Assembly (NCBI GenBank): GCA_905181865.1
Contig: CAJIZG010000004.1
Span: forward strand, 457,501-507,651
Length of the DNA: 50,151 nucleotides
Source: Urechidicola croceus
GTDB taxonomy: Bacteria > Bacteroidota > Bacteroidia > Flavobacteriales > Flavobacteriaceae
Reading direction: 5' to 3'
The position numbers and the translations under genes were made by a program. The notes beneath the pieces were generated by a model. It was not told the origin of the DNA. It saw only the letters and a program-made list of their open reading frames with translations, and did no database searches. Shown here one piece after another: positions 17,003-27,048 of this stretch. How positions within the stretch are numbered: position 1 is the first letter of the stretch; each line of letters opens with the position of its first letter.

Positions 17003-17298
17003 TTATTTGGTAGGATCTGGATCTCTATCCATAAAGCCTTGCTTCTCTATTTCTTTTAATTGTTCAATAGTAAATTGATCTCGTACAGATTTTGTTTTTG
17101 GAAAGATATAATTAGAAAGGGTTACAAAGAGTTTTACCCGTTCTGTTTTGGTTAGTTTTTCTTGGTTTATAGCAGATCATCCAACACTTTTTCATAGAGC
17201 ATTTCCATCTTTTCTTTGATGGAAGGTCCTTCTTTTTTTGCAGGACCTCTTTTAGATTTTTTACCTGCTTTCTTTGCTGAATTTGGATCGAATGGCAT
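17003..17298 (-). pseudogene. Small hypothetical gene split by one frameshift
   Basis: From ATG 17298 the frame gives 43 residues (MPFDPNSAKKAGKKSKRG, PSIKEKMEMLYEKVLDDLL) before a stop at 17167. One base away the sequence continues smoothly as INQEKLTKTERVKLFVTLS and KQGFMDRDPDPTK, ending at 17003. The basic N-terminus and helical remainder recall small phage/mobile DNA-packaging-type proteins, but I cannot name a family. Confidence 0.45.
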
Positions 17299-17310
17299 AT
17301 TTATATTTTA

Positions 17311-17979
17311 TTAAAAACTTCGTTTAGGTAAATCTTTAAACCATTTTTCATAAAGTTTAGAAGTTGGAACAAAATTACCCAAGCGTTAAAAATATGAGTT
17401 TATATCTAAAATAAATGATTTATGATTTTGATACCACATTTCTAATTCGCCTTTAAAAGGATAAATTTTCCCTTTATAAAACTCCCAAAGATCTCCACCA
17501 TTATTTTTAACATCAGTGATTAATCTTCTTCATCCCTAAAAATAATAGACCCAATCCCTGTTAATCCTGGCTTCACATTGTAGATCACTTTTTGAATATC
17601 ATTCTGGATAAGCTTCAAAACTAACTTTCATTACGGGTCTTGGACCCACAACACTCATACGACCAAAAAAGATATTAAATAACTGAGGCAGTTCATTAAT
17701 TTTCGACTTCCTCAAAAAGCCACCCATAGGAGTAATTCTAGGATCTTTTTTTGTAGTCATTATCCCTCCAGGCATGTTAGCACTATCTTTAAGCATGGTT
17801 GCGAATTTCCAAATTAAAAAAGGTTTATTTTTATACCCTACACGCTCTTGCTTATAAAAGATATAACCTTCACCAGTCAATTTCAATCCAATAGTTACTG
17901 GAATTAGTAAAGGACTTAAAATTAAAATAGCAATTCCAGACGATAGGACATCAAAAGTTCTTTTTAATAAATAATACAT
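17311..17979 (-). pseudogene. PglC/WcaJ-type sugar-phosphate transferase, frameshifted
   Basis: The intact first 126 residues show a small monotopic phosphoglycosyltransferase. A re-entrant membrane helix (LLKRTFDVLSSGIAILILSP) is followed by GYIFYKQERVGYKNKPFLIW, the KDPRITPMGGFLRKSKINEL motif and the catalytic-site end MSVVGPRPV. After AYPE the frame breaks; the protein continues one base away as DIQKVIYNVKPGLTGIGSII, and after two or more further shifts as DLWEFYKGKIYPFKGELEMW to KDLPKRSF. Such enzymes load the first sugar-1-phosphate onto undecaprenyl phosphate. With the adjacent PglF/E/D-like genes, diacetylbacillosamine-phosphate is the likely substrate. Several indels in 350 bp suggest decay or sequencing error. 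Confidence 0.8.
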
Positions 17980-17982
17980 AGG

Positions 17983-19192
17983 TTACATTTTTTGATCTAA
18001 CGTTTTACCTGTTTCAATATGATTGAAATTTGGTAAAATTTTATTCATTATTTTTATGATATCTTCTTTGTTATAGGATTCTCTTTTAAAAAGAGTTTCA
18101 ATTTCTTTAATCGTTACTTCCATTTCAGAAAAGGAAGGTTTTAATGAATTCGTAACAACTCCTATAGATTCGTATAGATTAAAATTTACTTCATCTTCAG
18201 AGGTATAAAACTCTTCATATAATTTTTCTCCACTGGTATCTGTTTTGAAAAAATAAACTGGATATGAGGAGTTATCTGATAGATTTAAAGCTATTTCTTT
18301 GGCTTCTTTTTCACTTTTACAAATCTTAATATCTTTCTTTAAATATTTAAAGAAATCCTCTGTTATTGATTTAAAATTAACCAGTTGATTTTCATTTAAC
18401 TTTGGAAAATAAATATCTCCACTATTTCCTAAGATACTAGTTAATAAACAAATCTCTCCACTTTCTTCTGGTGATACAAAAAATCGCTTTACATCAGATG
18501 GGCAAGAAATTGGCTGTCTTTGAAGTAGTCTTTCTATATAGCCATAAAGTAATGAGCCGTTTGAAAAAGCAACATTAGCAAATCTAGCTGTAGTAATCTT
18601 TATATCATTAGAGTATGACATAATTACATTCTCCATTAATTTTTTTGATGCACCCATTACATTCACAGGATTTGCAGCCTTATCAGTAGAAACGCAGAAA
18701 AAATGAGATGGTTTGTTTAATTTTAAATAATCTAAAATTTTTAGCATCTAAAACATTATTTTTAATCATAGCTTCAATAGAGAAAGAATCCTTTTCACTT
18801 CTAACATGTTTATGTGCTGCAAAATTTGCTACAATATCAAATGAACCGTGTTTTTTTAACATTTTATAAAAAACATCAGAATTAAAAGACATTGGATACG
18901 TCAAATAACTTTCTGGAACAATTATATTAGAATCACTCCTTAATGTTCTTGTTAACTCTGTTAATCCATTTTCGTTAGTATCAACAACTATTAATTCAGA
19001 TGGATGATACCTAAGTGCTGCCTTAATATAAGAAGACCCTATGGTTCCAGCGCCTCCAATTACTAAAATTGATTTCCCTTTAATTTCTTTGGTTAATTTT
19101 TCTTTGTTATTTATTAAATCATTTTCGAAAAAGCTCTTTTCTCTTTTCGTTACATAATTTTTAATAAAATCGGAAATATTTGGTAACATCAT
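17983..19192 (-). pseudogene. PglF/CapD-like UDP-GlcNAc 4,6-dehydratase, one frameshift
   Basis: The N-terminal piece (from 19192) has the NAD-binding motif SILVIGGAGTIGSSYIKAAL and VVDTNENGLTELTRTLR, then VANFAAHKHVRSEKDSF. The C-terminal piece (from about 18747) continues with FFCVSTDKAANPVNVMGASK, in which Met replaces the usual SDR Tyr and Lys is kept, as in the inverting dehydratases of the polysaccharide-biosynthesis SDR family. A single-base shift near 18740 separates them. The enzyme makes the UDP-4-keto-6-deoxy-HexNAc used by the aminotransferase whose stop directly abuts the start here. One shift only, so an intact gene with a sequencing error is plausible. Confidence 0.8.
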
Positions 19193-20337
19193 TACTTATA
19201 AAAATTTTTAATTTCTGAGATAACTTTATATTGATCATCTATTGTTAAATTAGATGAAGATGGAATACTTATGCATTCTTTAAATATTTTATTTGATATA
19301 TCATTTTCATTGATATACATTAAATCTTTATACATTGGAAGATTATTCATAGGAGTCCAGAATGGTCTACTTTGTATTTCTTTACTATTCAAATGATTTA
19401 GTAAGGCTCTCATTTTTTTTGTTCGAAAGGTGAATAACCAACAATTTGGATCTGAATCAGTGTCATTCTCCTGAAATTTGATATCTCCAACTCCGTGTAA
19501 TTCACTTCTGTAAAGCGCATCAATTTCTTTTTTTCTTTTCAAAATGCTTTCAAAGTTTTCCATTTGTGCAACCCCAATAGCAGCTAGAACATTTACTAAG
19601 CGGTAATTATAACCTACTTCATCATGAAAATAATCTAAAGGATCTGTTTTAGCAGTTGTTGTAATGTGCTTTGCCCTGTTGGCAATATCTTTATCATTTG
19701 TTAAAATCATTCCACCACCACCAGTAGAAATTATTTTATTACCATTAAAACTTAAAACACCAGTTAAACCAAACGTTCCTGCATGCTTTCCATTCTTAAA
19801 ACTTCCTAGTGCTTCTGTACTGTCTTCTATTAAAGGAATACCATAAGTAGCACTGATTTCTACTAATTTGTCAACATCGATAAATCCTCCTAAAACGTAA
19901 ACTGGCATGATTGCACCAATTTTTTTTCCTGAAGCTATTTCTGTGGTTACCGGTTTCTCATTAACAAATTTGGTTGTCGTATTATTTGCTAACCAATTTT
20001 GAAGTAAATCAATATCCATTTGCCAAGAATCTTCACAAACATCTATCAAGGCTATTTGCGCACCTGAGTATGAAATAGCATTTAATGTAGCTACAAAGGT
20101 TAAGTTTGGTGCTATTACAATATCATTTGAAGAAACTCCTGCAAGGTTTAAAGAAACTTGTAAACCAGCTGTTCCATTCATACAAGCTATTGCATATTTT
20201 ACTCCTGTATAATTTTGAATAGCCTCTTCAAATTTAGTAACATATGCTCCAGCTGAAGAAATCCATCCTGTATCTAGACAATCTTTCACATATTGCCATT
20301 CATTTCCATCTATATTTGGTACTGATAATGGTATCAT
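19192..20337 (-). CDS. PglE-like DegT/DnrJ/EryC1 aminotransferase
   Basis: 381 aa, full length. PLP-binding Lys lies in VLSFNGNKIISTGGGGM, with the upstream LIEDSTEALGSFKNGKHAGT and IACMNGTAGLQVSLNLAGV segments typical of fold-type-I sugar aminotransferases. It should transfer an amino group from glutamate to C4 of a UDP-4-keto-6-deoxy sugar, giving the 4-amino sugar that the downstream-adjacent acetyltransferase modifies. Gene order (acetyltransferase, aminotransferase, dehydratase, phosphoglycosyltransferase in transcription order) mirrors the diacetylbacillosamine pathway. LegC-type enzymes are close relatives, but no legionaminic synthase is present. Confidence 0.88.
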   Translation of the reverse strand: MIPLSVPNIDGNEWQYVKDCLDTGWISSAGAYVTKFEEAIQNYTGVKYAIACMNGTAGLQVSLNLAGVSSNDIVIAPNLTFVATLNAISYSGAQIALIDVCEDSWQMDIDLLQNWLANNTTTKFVNEKPVTTEIASGKKIGAIMPVYVLGGFIDVDKLVEISATYGIPLIEDSTEALGSFKNGKHAGTFGLTGVLSFNGNKIISTGGGGMILTNDKDIANRAKHITTTAKTDPLDYFHDEVGYNYRLVNVLAAIGVAQMENFESILKRKKEIDALYRSELHGVGDIKFQENDTDSDPNCWLFTFRTKKMRALLNHLNSKEIQSRPFWTPMNNLPMYKDLMYINENDISNKIFKECISIPSSSNLTIDDQYKVISEIKNFYK

Positions 20338-20338
20338 A

Positions 20339-20947
20339 TTATATTTGTTTAGCAGGATTACCTACGAATATCGTATTAGAATTTACATCTTTTAAAACTA
20401 CAGCTCCAGCTCCAATAATTACGTTGTCACCTACATTTACACCTTGCTTAATTACTGCATTTGCTCCTATCATACATCCACTTCCAATAGAAACATTTCC
20501 AGCTAAAACAGCTCCAGGAGCAATATGACTAAATTTACCGATAGAACAATCATGCTCAATAATTGCCCCAGTATTAATAATACAACCTACACCTATTTTG
20601 ACTTGTGGATTTATAATAACACCAGCACTTATGAAGGTTTGTTCTTCAATCAAAGAAGATTTTGAAATTGTAGTATTCGAATGTATAAGAATCGTATTTA
20701 GGAAAATATTATTTGACCTCAATTTTTCATAGATTTTTCTTCGAATACTATTATCTCCTATAACTATAAATGCTTTATTGTTTGAATCAATATTATCCTC
20801 ATGGCCTAAATATTTTAAGTGATATGGATTACTAACTTTCTCTAAAACATCATGATAACCAACAATTGAAAACCCTTGCTTAATTGCAACTTCAACACAA
20901 CCATACGAATGACCTGAATAACCAATTAATACAATTTTTTTATTCAT
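20339..20947 (-). CDS. PglD/NeuD-like hexapeptide-repeat acetyltransferase
   Basis: 202 aa. The N-terminal nucleotide-sugar-binding half begins KKIVLIGYSGHSYGCVEVAI, the GxSGH signature of PglD/NeuD proteins. The C-terminal half is a left-handed beta-helix of hexapeptide repeats (KIGVGCIINTGAIIEHDCSI, IAPGAVLAGNVSIGSGCMIG, VIIGAGAVVLKDV). The His in EHDCSIG is the likely general base. It acetylates the 4-amino group of the UDP-sugar with acetyl-CoA. It overlaps the upstream glycosyltransferase by 4 bp and sits 1 bp from the aminotransferase, in one operon. Confidence 0.87.
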   Translation of the reverse strand: MNKKIVLIGYSGHSYGCVEVAIKQGFSIVGYHDVLEKVSNPYHLKYLGHEDNIDSNNKAFIVIGDNSIRRKIYEKLRSNNIFLNTILIHSNTTISKSSLIEEQTFISAGVIINPQVKIGVGCIINTGAIIEHDCSIGKFSHIAPGAVLAGNVSIGSGCMIGANAVIKQGVNVGDNVIIGAGAVVLKDVNSNTIFVGNPAKQI

Positions 20948-22110
20948 CTTAAATTTTTGTTTATAATAGATTCATATTCCTTTAAAAGTAAACCCCAATA
21001 AACTTCACGTTCATATTTAATTTTTATGGAATCTCTAGAATTTAATCTAAGTTTATTAAATAAGGATTTGTCAGAAGTTATTTTTATCATTGCATCATAA
21101 ATTGCATCAACACTCTTCAATTTTATGATAAAGCCATTTATATTATTTTCAATAATCTCATTACAACCATTTATATCTGAAACTATGCTAGGTAATTTCA
21201 TTGCTCCAGCTTGCATAACAACATTAGGAAAACCTTCCCTGTAACTCGGAAACACTAGACAATTAGATATTGAAAAATAAGGCCTTACATCATTTTGATA
21301 TCCTACTGAAATAATATTTTCGTTATTATTAATTAATAATTTGGTCCTTTTTTGTAAAGGGTCTAATTCATCTTCAAAAGGACCAACTAATAGTAGTTTT
21401 ATATTTTCTTTAACTAAACATATTTTATCAAAAGCTTCAACTAACTCATTAATCCCTTTATCAGAGACAATACGACCAACAAAAATAAAAACTAAATCAG
21501 TCTTCTTTATTCCTAAATTAGTTTTTAGAACTGCATTTTCTTCAATTGAAAATAATTCAGGATTAAAATAGGAGGTATCAATTCCATTAGAGCTTCCTTT
21601 TCCAATTACCTTAAGCTTGTTTTCTGATGTAAATCTATGGTTTAATATAATTTTTTTTAAACCATATGAGTTAGGATAAACTTTAGTTGAACATTTGTAT
21701 GTTAATTTTTCAACCAAATTTAAAACAATTCTTTTAAATCCTGTTGCTTCCATTAAAGGAAGTCCTGCAACGGTATGCAATCTAATAGGAACTCTGGCAA
21801 AATAGGAAGACAACATCCCTATTATTCCTGCTTTTGGGGTATGTGTATGAACTATATCAGGTTTTTCTTTCCTAATTAGTTTATATAGATTATAAGTAGC
21901 TTTTAAATCTTTAAGAATTGTTATTTTTCTAGTTAATGGGATAATAATATGAGCACATTTTTCATTTTCTATTACATCATTTAGTTCTTGTCCATCAGAA
22001 CTAATCATAGTAACATTAAAGCCATTCTTACTCATAAAATTCATTTGACCTTTCAATAAGTATTTAAAGGACATAGGAACAGTAGTTATGCGGATAAGCT
22101 TTTTATTCAT
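20944..22110 (-). CDS. GT4 glycosyltransferase (PglA/WbyK-like)
   Basis: 388 aa GT-B enzyme. The N-terminal domain shows ITTVPMSFKYLLKGQMNFM and KEKPDIVHTHTPKAGIIGML. The C-terminal domain shows KTDLVFIFVGRIVSDKGINE and the nucleotide-sugar-binding EX7E-type region SNCLVFPSYREGFPNVVMQA. This resembles the retaining glycosyltransferases that add the second sugar to a bacillosamine-type primer (PglA group). It acts at the inner face of the inner membrane on a lipid-linked intermediate. Ends overlap its neighbours by 4 and 8 bp. Intact. Confidence 0.88.
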   Translation of the reverse strand: MNKKLIRITTVPMSFKYLLKGQMNFMSKNGFNVTMISSDGQELNDVIENEKCAHIIIPLTRKITILKDLKATYNLYKLIRKEKPDIVHTHTPKAGIIGMLSSYFARVPIRLHTVAGLPLMEATGFKRIVLNLVEKLTYKCSTKVYPNSYGLKKIILNHRFTSENKLKVIGKGSSNGIDTSYFNPELFSIEENAVLKTNLGIKKTDLVFIFVGRIVSDKGINELVEAFDKICLVKENIKLLLVGPFEDELDPLQKRTKLLINNNENIISVGYQNDVRPYFSISNCLVFPSYREGFPNVVMQAGAMKLPSIVSDINGCNEIIENNINGFIIKLKSVDAIYDAMIKITSDKSLFNKLRLNSRDSIKIKYEREVYWGLLLKEYESIINKNLR

Positions 22111-23179
22111 TTAAAAAAGATTCTACCTTATTTATAAATTTATTAATGCTTCGAGATTTAAGTTCTTTATCAAATAAAACCCTATTGTAACTCGTATCTG
22201 AATCCAAAATAAATTTTAAGTTTTCAACTAATCCAGAAACATCATTCACTTCTACTAAAGATACTCCTTCTAATTTATCAATATCACCTGCACATCTTGT
22301 TGAAATTACATTTGTATTTTGTGACATCATCTCTAAAAGAACATTAGGAAAACCTTCGATTCTTGAAGAAACTACACAAACTCTTGCCAATTTAAAATAA
22401 TCAAATATGTTACTAACACGTCCAGGCAAAAGCACTTTGCTTGCCAAATCTAAGTCGCTGATTTTCGTTTCAAGCTGACTTCTTAATGGACCCTCTCCTA
22501 AAATTACTAGTTTTAGATTAGAATAATCATTTTGTAATAGATTAAACGCATCTATTAAAATGTCAAAACCTTTTTCTTCAATTAACCTTCCTGCAGCTAC
22601 AATGTATTCTTCATTAAAAATAGAATCAGTTCTCGGATTTAAAATTTTAGTTAAATTAATCGGATTTGGAATAGTTTTTATATTTATCTTTTCAGAAATA
22701 AATGGTAGATTTTTAATAAACTGATCTTTCATTAATTCAGTTTGGCAAATTAGTAAATCTATACTACTATATCCAAAAAAAAACATCATTCTATACTTAA
22801 GAAGTTTAATTCCTGAAAATCGATTAAAAACAGCTGTAGATTCTCTAGCTACAAAAAAATTGGTTTTAATTAATTTCAATTTTATTAATAATCCTAGAAA
22901 TCCATTGATTAAAGTTTGTGATGAAAATATGTAATGATATTTTCTAAATTTAAGTATAAAATACAATAAATTAATTAATCCTAAGGTAACTGAATTAAAT
23001 TTACCATAATTTAATGTAATATTTTTATTACTTAACAAATCATCCCACAAGGTTGTTGATCTCCTTTGTAAAAAATAAATAGTAATATTAGCTTTAGTCA
23101 TATAATGAGATGCAATCATTTTTAAGACTTTTTCTGCCCCACCGAGATTATCAGTCGGTAAAATGATTAATATTTTCAT
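22103..23179 (-). CDS. GT4 family glycosyltransferase
   Basis: 358 aa GT-B fold. LIILPTDNLGGAEKVLKMIA is the usual glycine-rich acceptor loop. EYIVAAGRLIEEKGFDILID and RVCVVSSRIEGFPNVLLEMM form the C-terminal donor site, with the E..GFPNVLLE motif clear. It probably adds one sugar of the repeat unit; donor and linkage cannot be inferred. Overlaps the next gene by 8 bp and the previous by 4 bp, so translation is coupled. Intact despite very AT-rich composition. Confidence 0.87.
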   Translation of the reverse strand: MKILIILPTDNLGGAEKVLKMIASHYMTKANITIYFLQRRSTTLWDDLLSNKNITLNYGKFNSVTLGLINLLYFILKFRKYHYIFSSQTLINGFLGLLIKLKLIKTNFFVARESTAVFNRFSGIKLLKYRMMFFFGYSSIDLLICQTELMKDQFIKNLPFISEKINIKTIPNPINLTKILNPRTDSIFNEEYIVAAGRLIEEKGFDILIDAFNLLQNDYSNLKLVILGEGPLRSQLETKISDLDLASKVLLPGRVSNIFDYFKLARVCVVSSRIEGFPNVLLEMMSQNTNVISTRCAGDIDKLEGVSLVEVNDVSGLVENLKFILDSDTSYNRVLFDKELKSRSINKFINKVESFLNE

Positions 23180-24258
23180 GAACCCTTTATGTTGGATAAA
23201 AATAACTTTTGATACTGAGCAATTATCTTTTCTAATGAAAATTTATCGGAAACAGATTTTATAACTTCATCTCTTTTGAAAAAACACGACCCTTTTAAAT
23301 TTTCTAAAGTTTTTACTAGATGTTGTTGATCGTGAATTAAAAAACCATTTATCCCATTACAAATAATTTCTTTAGTTCCTCCAGGACAATTAAATGCTAT
23401 AACCGGGGTGCCAACTGAGCAACTTTCTAAAACACTATTAGGGAAGCCCTCTACATAAGATCCTTGAATAAAAAAATCCGAATCACTTAAATAATCTATA
23501 ATTTTAGAGGAGTAAGTTATAAAGTTTATTTTATCAATAATACCTAATTCATTTGCTAAGGCTTTAATTTTAAGCTCTAAATGTCCACTACCTATAATGG
23601 TATATGAGTAAGAATAATTTTTCACTTTAACTAAACCTCTTAAAATTCTTTCATGCCCTTTCTCTTCACTTAATCTTCCAACAGTAATAAACTTAATTAT
23701 TTCAGTGTTTTCATTATTTTTAATAGGTAACCGTTTAATTTCAGTGATGGGATTATTAATAACAGTTAATTTAGAATCATTAATTCCAAACTCAACTTTA
23801 AGGTCATTTTTTATATCATTAGACTGACAAACAAAACCATCCATGCGATTATATAAATAATTTACTAGAAAATATGGAATTATTACTTTTGAATTTGAAA
23901 ATTTTGACATTACAGACCAGACACTAGATTCTCTGACTATAAAACTTATATTTCTAAAAATAAGATTATAAAAACCTAACAATACATTAATGTGTCTTAT
24001 AGATCCGAAAACGATATCTGGCTTTTCATTTTTCATTAATCTATACAAAGGATAAATACCATTTAACACTCTATTCTTTTTCAAAAAAGTAATATCTAAA
24101 TCACCTAACTCATAAATTGAATCTTTCTCAAAACCAAAAACAATGAGTTTTATCTCAAATAGATTACGATCTAGTCTTTTAGCTATAGAACTAATAACTC
24201 GTTCTGCACCTCCTGCTTTTAAACTTGGTAAAACAAAAATTATCCTTTTTTTAGTCAT
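23176..24258 (-). CDS. GT4 family glycosyltransferase
   Basis: 360 aa. FVLPSLKAGGAERVISSIAK at the N-terminus, KFITVGRLSEEKGHERILRG at the domain junction and DFFIQGSYVEGFPNSVLESC in the donor site identify a GT4 enzyme. It is a relative of the preceding enzyme, with similar motifs and length, suggesting an old duplication and successive additions to the same repeat unit. Overlaps the asparagine-synthase gene by 8 bp. Specificity unknown. Confidence 0.87.
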   Translation of the reverse strand: MTKKRIIFVLPSLKAGGAERVISSIAKRLDRNLFEIKLIVFGFEKDSIYELGDLDITFLKKNRVLNGIYPLYRLMKNEKPDIVFGSIRHINVLLGFYNLIFRNISFIVRESSVWSVMSKFSNSKVIIPYFLVNYLYNRMDGFVCQSNDIKNDLKVEFGINDSKLTVINNPITEIKRLPIKNNENTEIIKFITVGRLSEEKGHERILRGLVKVKNYSYSYTIIGSGHLELKIKALANELGIIDKINFITYSSKIIDYLSDSDFFIQGSYVEGFPNSVLESCSVGTPVIAFNCPGGTKEIICNGINGFLIHDQQHLVKTLENLKGSCFFKRDEVIKSVSDKFSLEKIIAQYQKLFLSNIKGS

Positions 24259-26065
24259 TAATAAAATTATTACCTTTCATCCATTTAATTAAAATATACA
24301 CCCTCCATATATAACTTTTGTAATCTGCTTTTTCTTCCATATGATCATTTAACATTTTCTTAAATTTAAGAATATTTAAATTATGTACCATTTTTAAATT
24401 TTCATCAGATAATACCTCCAACATTTCTTTTCTTAAATCTTGACGAATCCATTCACCTAAAGGAACAGAAAACCCGCTTTTAGGCTGATCAAATACCTCT
24501 TCAGGAATATATTTCTTTAAAATATCCCTTAAGATTCTTTTCTTTTTTCCATGTAAATACCGGTAAGTTATTGGAAGTGTTCTAGCAAACTCAATAATTC
24601 TATAATCTAAAAATGGACTTCTAACCTCGACAGAAAACGCCATACTCGCTCTATCTACTTTTGTGTTACTATCATTCTCTAACCATAATTTAATATTTAA
24701 ATCAGCTGTTTTTTGATAATTATTAAGCGATAAGTATTTGTAATTTTTATAATTTGAGAGCCAATTTAAATTTCTATTTAAGTTGATTGAATTATAGCCA
24801 ATAAATATGCCCTCAATAAATCCGTGATTACTTTTTACTCTAAAAATTCTTTTCAATGATTCTGCTCTATTTTTAAAAATAAATTTTGGAAAGAAAACAA
24901 ATGAAGCTAAATGTCTTAAAAAAAATGGTATATAATTTAAAATACTGAATTTTTTAACCCAATCAAAATGATTATAACCCAAAAAACTTTCGTCTCCTCC
25001 ATCACCAGACAATACTACAGTTACATCTTGCTTTGTGATTTTATTTAATAATAATGAAGGTAATGCGGAACTATCTGCAAATGGCTCGTCATAAACTTCG
25101 ATTAAATTAGGCAACATTTCTAAGATATTCTTTGAATTACAAATCGTCTCTTTATGTTCTGTTCCTAAAATATCTGCATAGGTTGCAGCAACTTTACTTT
25201 CATCATATTTTGGGTCTTCAAAACCAATTGAAAAGGTCCTTATTTTTTCTTTTGATATACCTGCAGCAATACTTGTAACTAGTGCTGAATCAATTCCTCC
25301 TGATAAAAACGAGCCAAAAGGAACATCTGACTGTAATCTAATTCTGACGGCATCTTTAAATAAGTCATGAACCTTTTCAACAGCCTCCTCATAGGATAGG
25401 TTAGAAGGTGTCACAGGTTTTAAATTCCAGTATTCTTCTATTTTAAATGTCTTATCATTTAAATCAATGATAAAATTATTTCCTGGGGGTAATTTATATA
25501 CGTCATTATATATAGAATATGGGCTTGGTATATAACTACAATCTAAATAAATATTAACTGCTTCTTTATTAATTGTTTTATTTTCTGAAATAGGCTTTAA
25601 CTGACTACAGATTTCAAACATTCCATCCTTCCAATAGTAATAAAAAGGTTTTACTCCTAATCTATCTCTAGAACAAAAAAGTATATTATTAATTTTATCA
25701 TAAATAGCGAAAGCAAACATTCCATTCAATTTTGGAACAACAGCTTGCCCCCACTCTACGTATCCTTTTAACAAAACTTCGGAATCTCCAGTTGTATTAA
25801 AAGAATATCCTAAAGTGACTAATTCTTTTTTAATCTCTGAAAAATTATAAATTTCTCCATTAAAAACTATTGTATAATTATCAAAGACCATGGGCTGATT
25901 AGATCTTTCCTCCAAGTCTAAAATAGATAATCGTAAATGCCCAAAACTTAGCTTGTCTTTTTGAATAACCCCTGTATAGTCAGGACCACGAAATTCTATC
26001 GTTTTTAATTTTGTTTTTATTTCCTTCTCGGTAAAAGTGAAATTAGAAACATATATTCCGCACAT
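24251..26065 (-). CDS. asnB: Glutamine-dependent asparagine synthase-type amidotransferase
   Basis: 604 aa with both domains. The Ntn-type glutaminase starts MCGIYVSNF with nucleophile Cys2, then RGPDYTGVI, FGHLRLSILDL and VFNGEIYNF. The synthetase domain has the ATP-binding SGGIDSALVTSIAAG, VVLSGDGGDESFLGY, and KVDRASMAFSVEVRSPFLDY. In a polysaccharide locus carrying TviB/TviC-like UDP-HexNAcA enzymes, this family is known to amidate uronic-acid sugars (as proposed for WbtH of Francisella) rather than make free asparagine. That role is inferred from context. The sequence looks complete and active. Confidence 0.9.
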   Translation of the reverse strand: MCGIYVSNFTFTEKEIKTKLKTIEFRGPDYTGVIQKDKLSFGHLRLSILDLEERSNQPMVFDNYTIVFNGEIYNFSEIKKELVTLGYSFNTTGDSEVLLKGYVEWGQAVVPKLNGMFAFAIYDKINNILFCSRDRLGVKPFYYYWKDGMFEICSQLKPISENKTINKEAVNIYLDCSYIPSPYSIYNDVYKLPPGNNFIIDLNDKTFKIEEYWNLKPVTPSNLSYEEAVEKVHDLFKDAVRIRLQSDVPFGSFLSGGIDSALVTSIAAGISKEKIRTFSIGFEDPKYDESKVAATYADILGTEHKETICNSKNILEMLPNLIEVYDEPFADSSALPSLLLNKITKQDVTVVLSGDGGDESFLGYNHFDWVKKFSILNYIPFFLRHLASFVFFPKFIFKNRAESLKRIFRVKSNHGFIEGIFIGYNSINLNRNLNWLSNYKNYKYLSLNNYQKTADLNIKLWLENDSNTKVDRASMAFSVEVRSPFLDYRIIEFARTLPITYRYLHGKKKRILRDILKKYIPEEVFDQPKSGFSVPLGEWIRQDLRKEMLEVLSDENLKMVHNLNILKFKKMLNDHMEEKADYKSYIWRVYILIKWMKGNNFIND

Positions 26066-26118
26066 ATCCTATTTATATTTTTTTTAATTATTAATAAATA
26101 CCATTACACCATTTTTTT

Positions 26119-27048
26119 TTAAAGCCAAGAGATCCAATGCAAAAGACTATGAAAAAGAAATAATGGAGTGATGAAAAGTAAATCAGTTCTTTTAAATTTA
26201 CTAATTGCTACTAAAAAAAGCACAAAGCCTAGACTTAAAAACCTACTTCCATAAATATTTAGAGCTAGGGTATTAATTAAGTAAATAAATAATAAAACGA
26301 TCCCTGTTAATACAAGCCTATTATTATAAAAATCCTTCCTTTGAATTAAAAAAAACACTGCTAATATCATCCAATATATTGAAAATAAAAACCCTGAATG
26401 ATGAGAATAATCACTACCCACCCTTCGATCATTAAGGTAAGTTAATATTGCGTCTCTAAAAGGACCCAAGATCAAGGACACGACCAAAGCAATTACACAA
26501 GAAAAGAAAATCAATTTCTTTTTCTGACTTCTAAATTTGTTTAGAATAATAAATATGAGAAAATAAATTAATAAAATTAATAAAACCGATGTATGGATAA
26601 AAACCGCAGGCATCAAAATTAAAATTGGCAGATAAGGCCTTCTCTTCCTTAACATATAAGCCAAACACAATAAAGAAAAAGCAAAAGCACTTCTGTACTG
26701 ACTAAAACAGAAATCGACAATTAAGGGATTAATTAAAAAAAATAACATTAAATAATGCCCTTCTACTAGTACTAATAGGACAAATATAAATATACAGAAG
26801 AATGAAATACTTTTAAAAATTAAATCTATATCAATGTTCTTGTTATGAACTAAATACATAAAACCGAAATTCCAAAACTGCTCACTAGAAATACCATCTG
26901 CTATAGAAGAAAATTCATATTCAGTATCATTACTCATTACTCTGGTAGTATTTTCTTTATCTACAAATCCTATATCTTTTAATTCTTCCCAATCTACTTG
27001 AACAAAAAGTAGGGATAAAAGCATAGCAATTATGATTTTCTTTAGCAT
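26119..27048 (-). CDS. EpsG-like polysaccharide polymerase (Wzy role)
   Basis: 309 aa integral membrane protein. It shows a hydrophilic N-terminal loop (VMSNDTEYEFSSIADGISSE) and about eight membrane segments. Between them lies the EpsG-type stretch FCFSQYRSAFAFSLLCLAYM, followed by PYLPILILMPAVFIHTSVLL with the conserved His-Thr. EpsG proteins are short Wzy-like polymerases joining repeat units on the periplasmic face. The family usually has about 350-370 residues with an extra N-terminal helix; the start at 27048 overlaps the flippase end by 7 bp and looks right for this operon. Polymerase function is inferred. Confidence 0.72.
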   Translation of the reverse strand: MLKKIIIAMLLSLLFVQVDWEELKDIGFVDKENTTRVMSNDTEYEFSSIADGISSEQFWNFGFMYLVHNKNIDIDLIFKSISFFCIFIFVLLVLVEGHYLMLFFLINPLIVDFCFSQYRSAFAFSLLCLAYMLRKRRPYLPILILMPAVFIHTSVLLILLIYFLIFIILNKFRSQKKKLIFFSCVIALVVSLILGPFRDAILTYLNDRRVGSDYSHHSGFLFSIYWMILAVFFLIQRKDFYNNRLVLTGIVLLFIYLINTLALNIYGSRFLSLGFVLFLVAISKFKRTDLLFITPLFLFHSLLHWISWL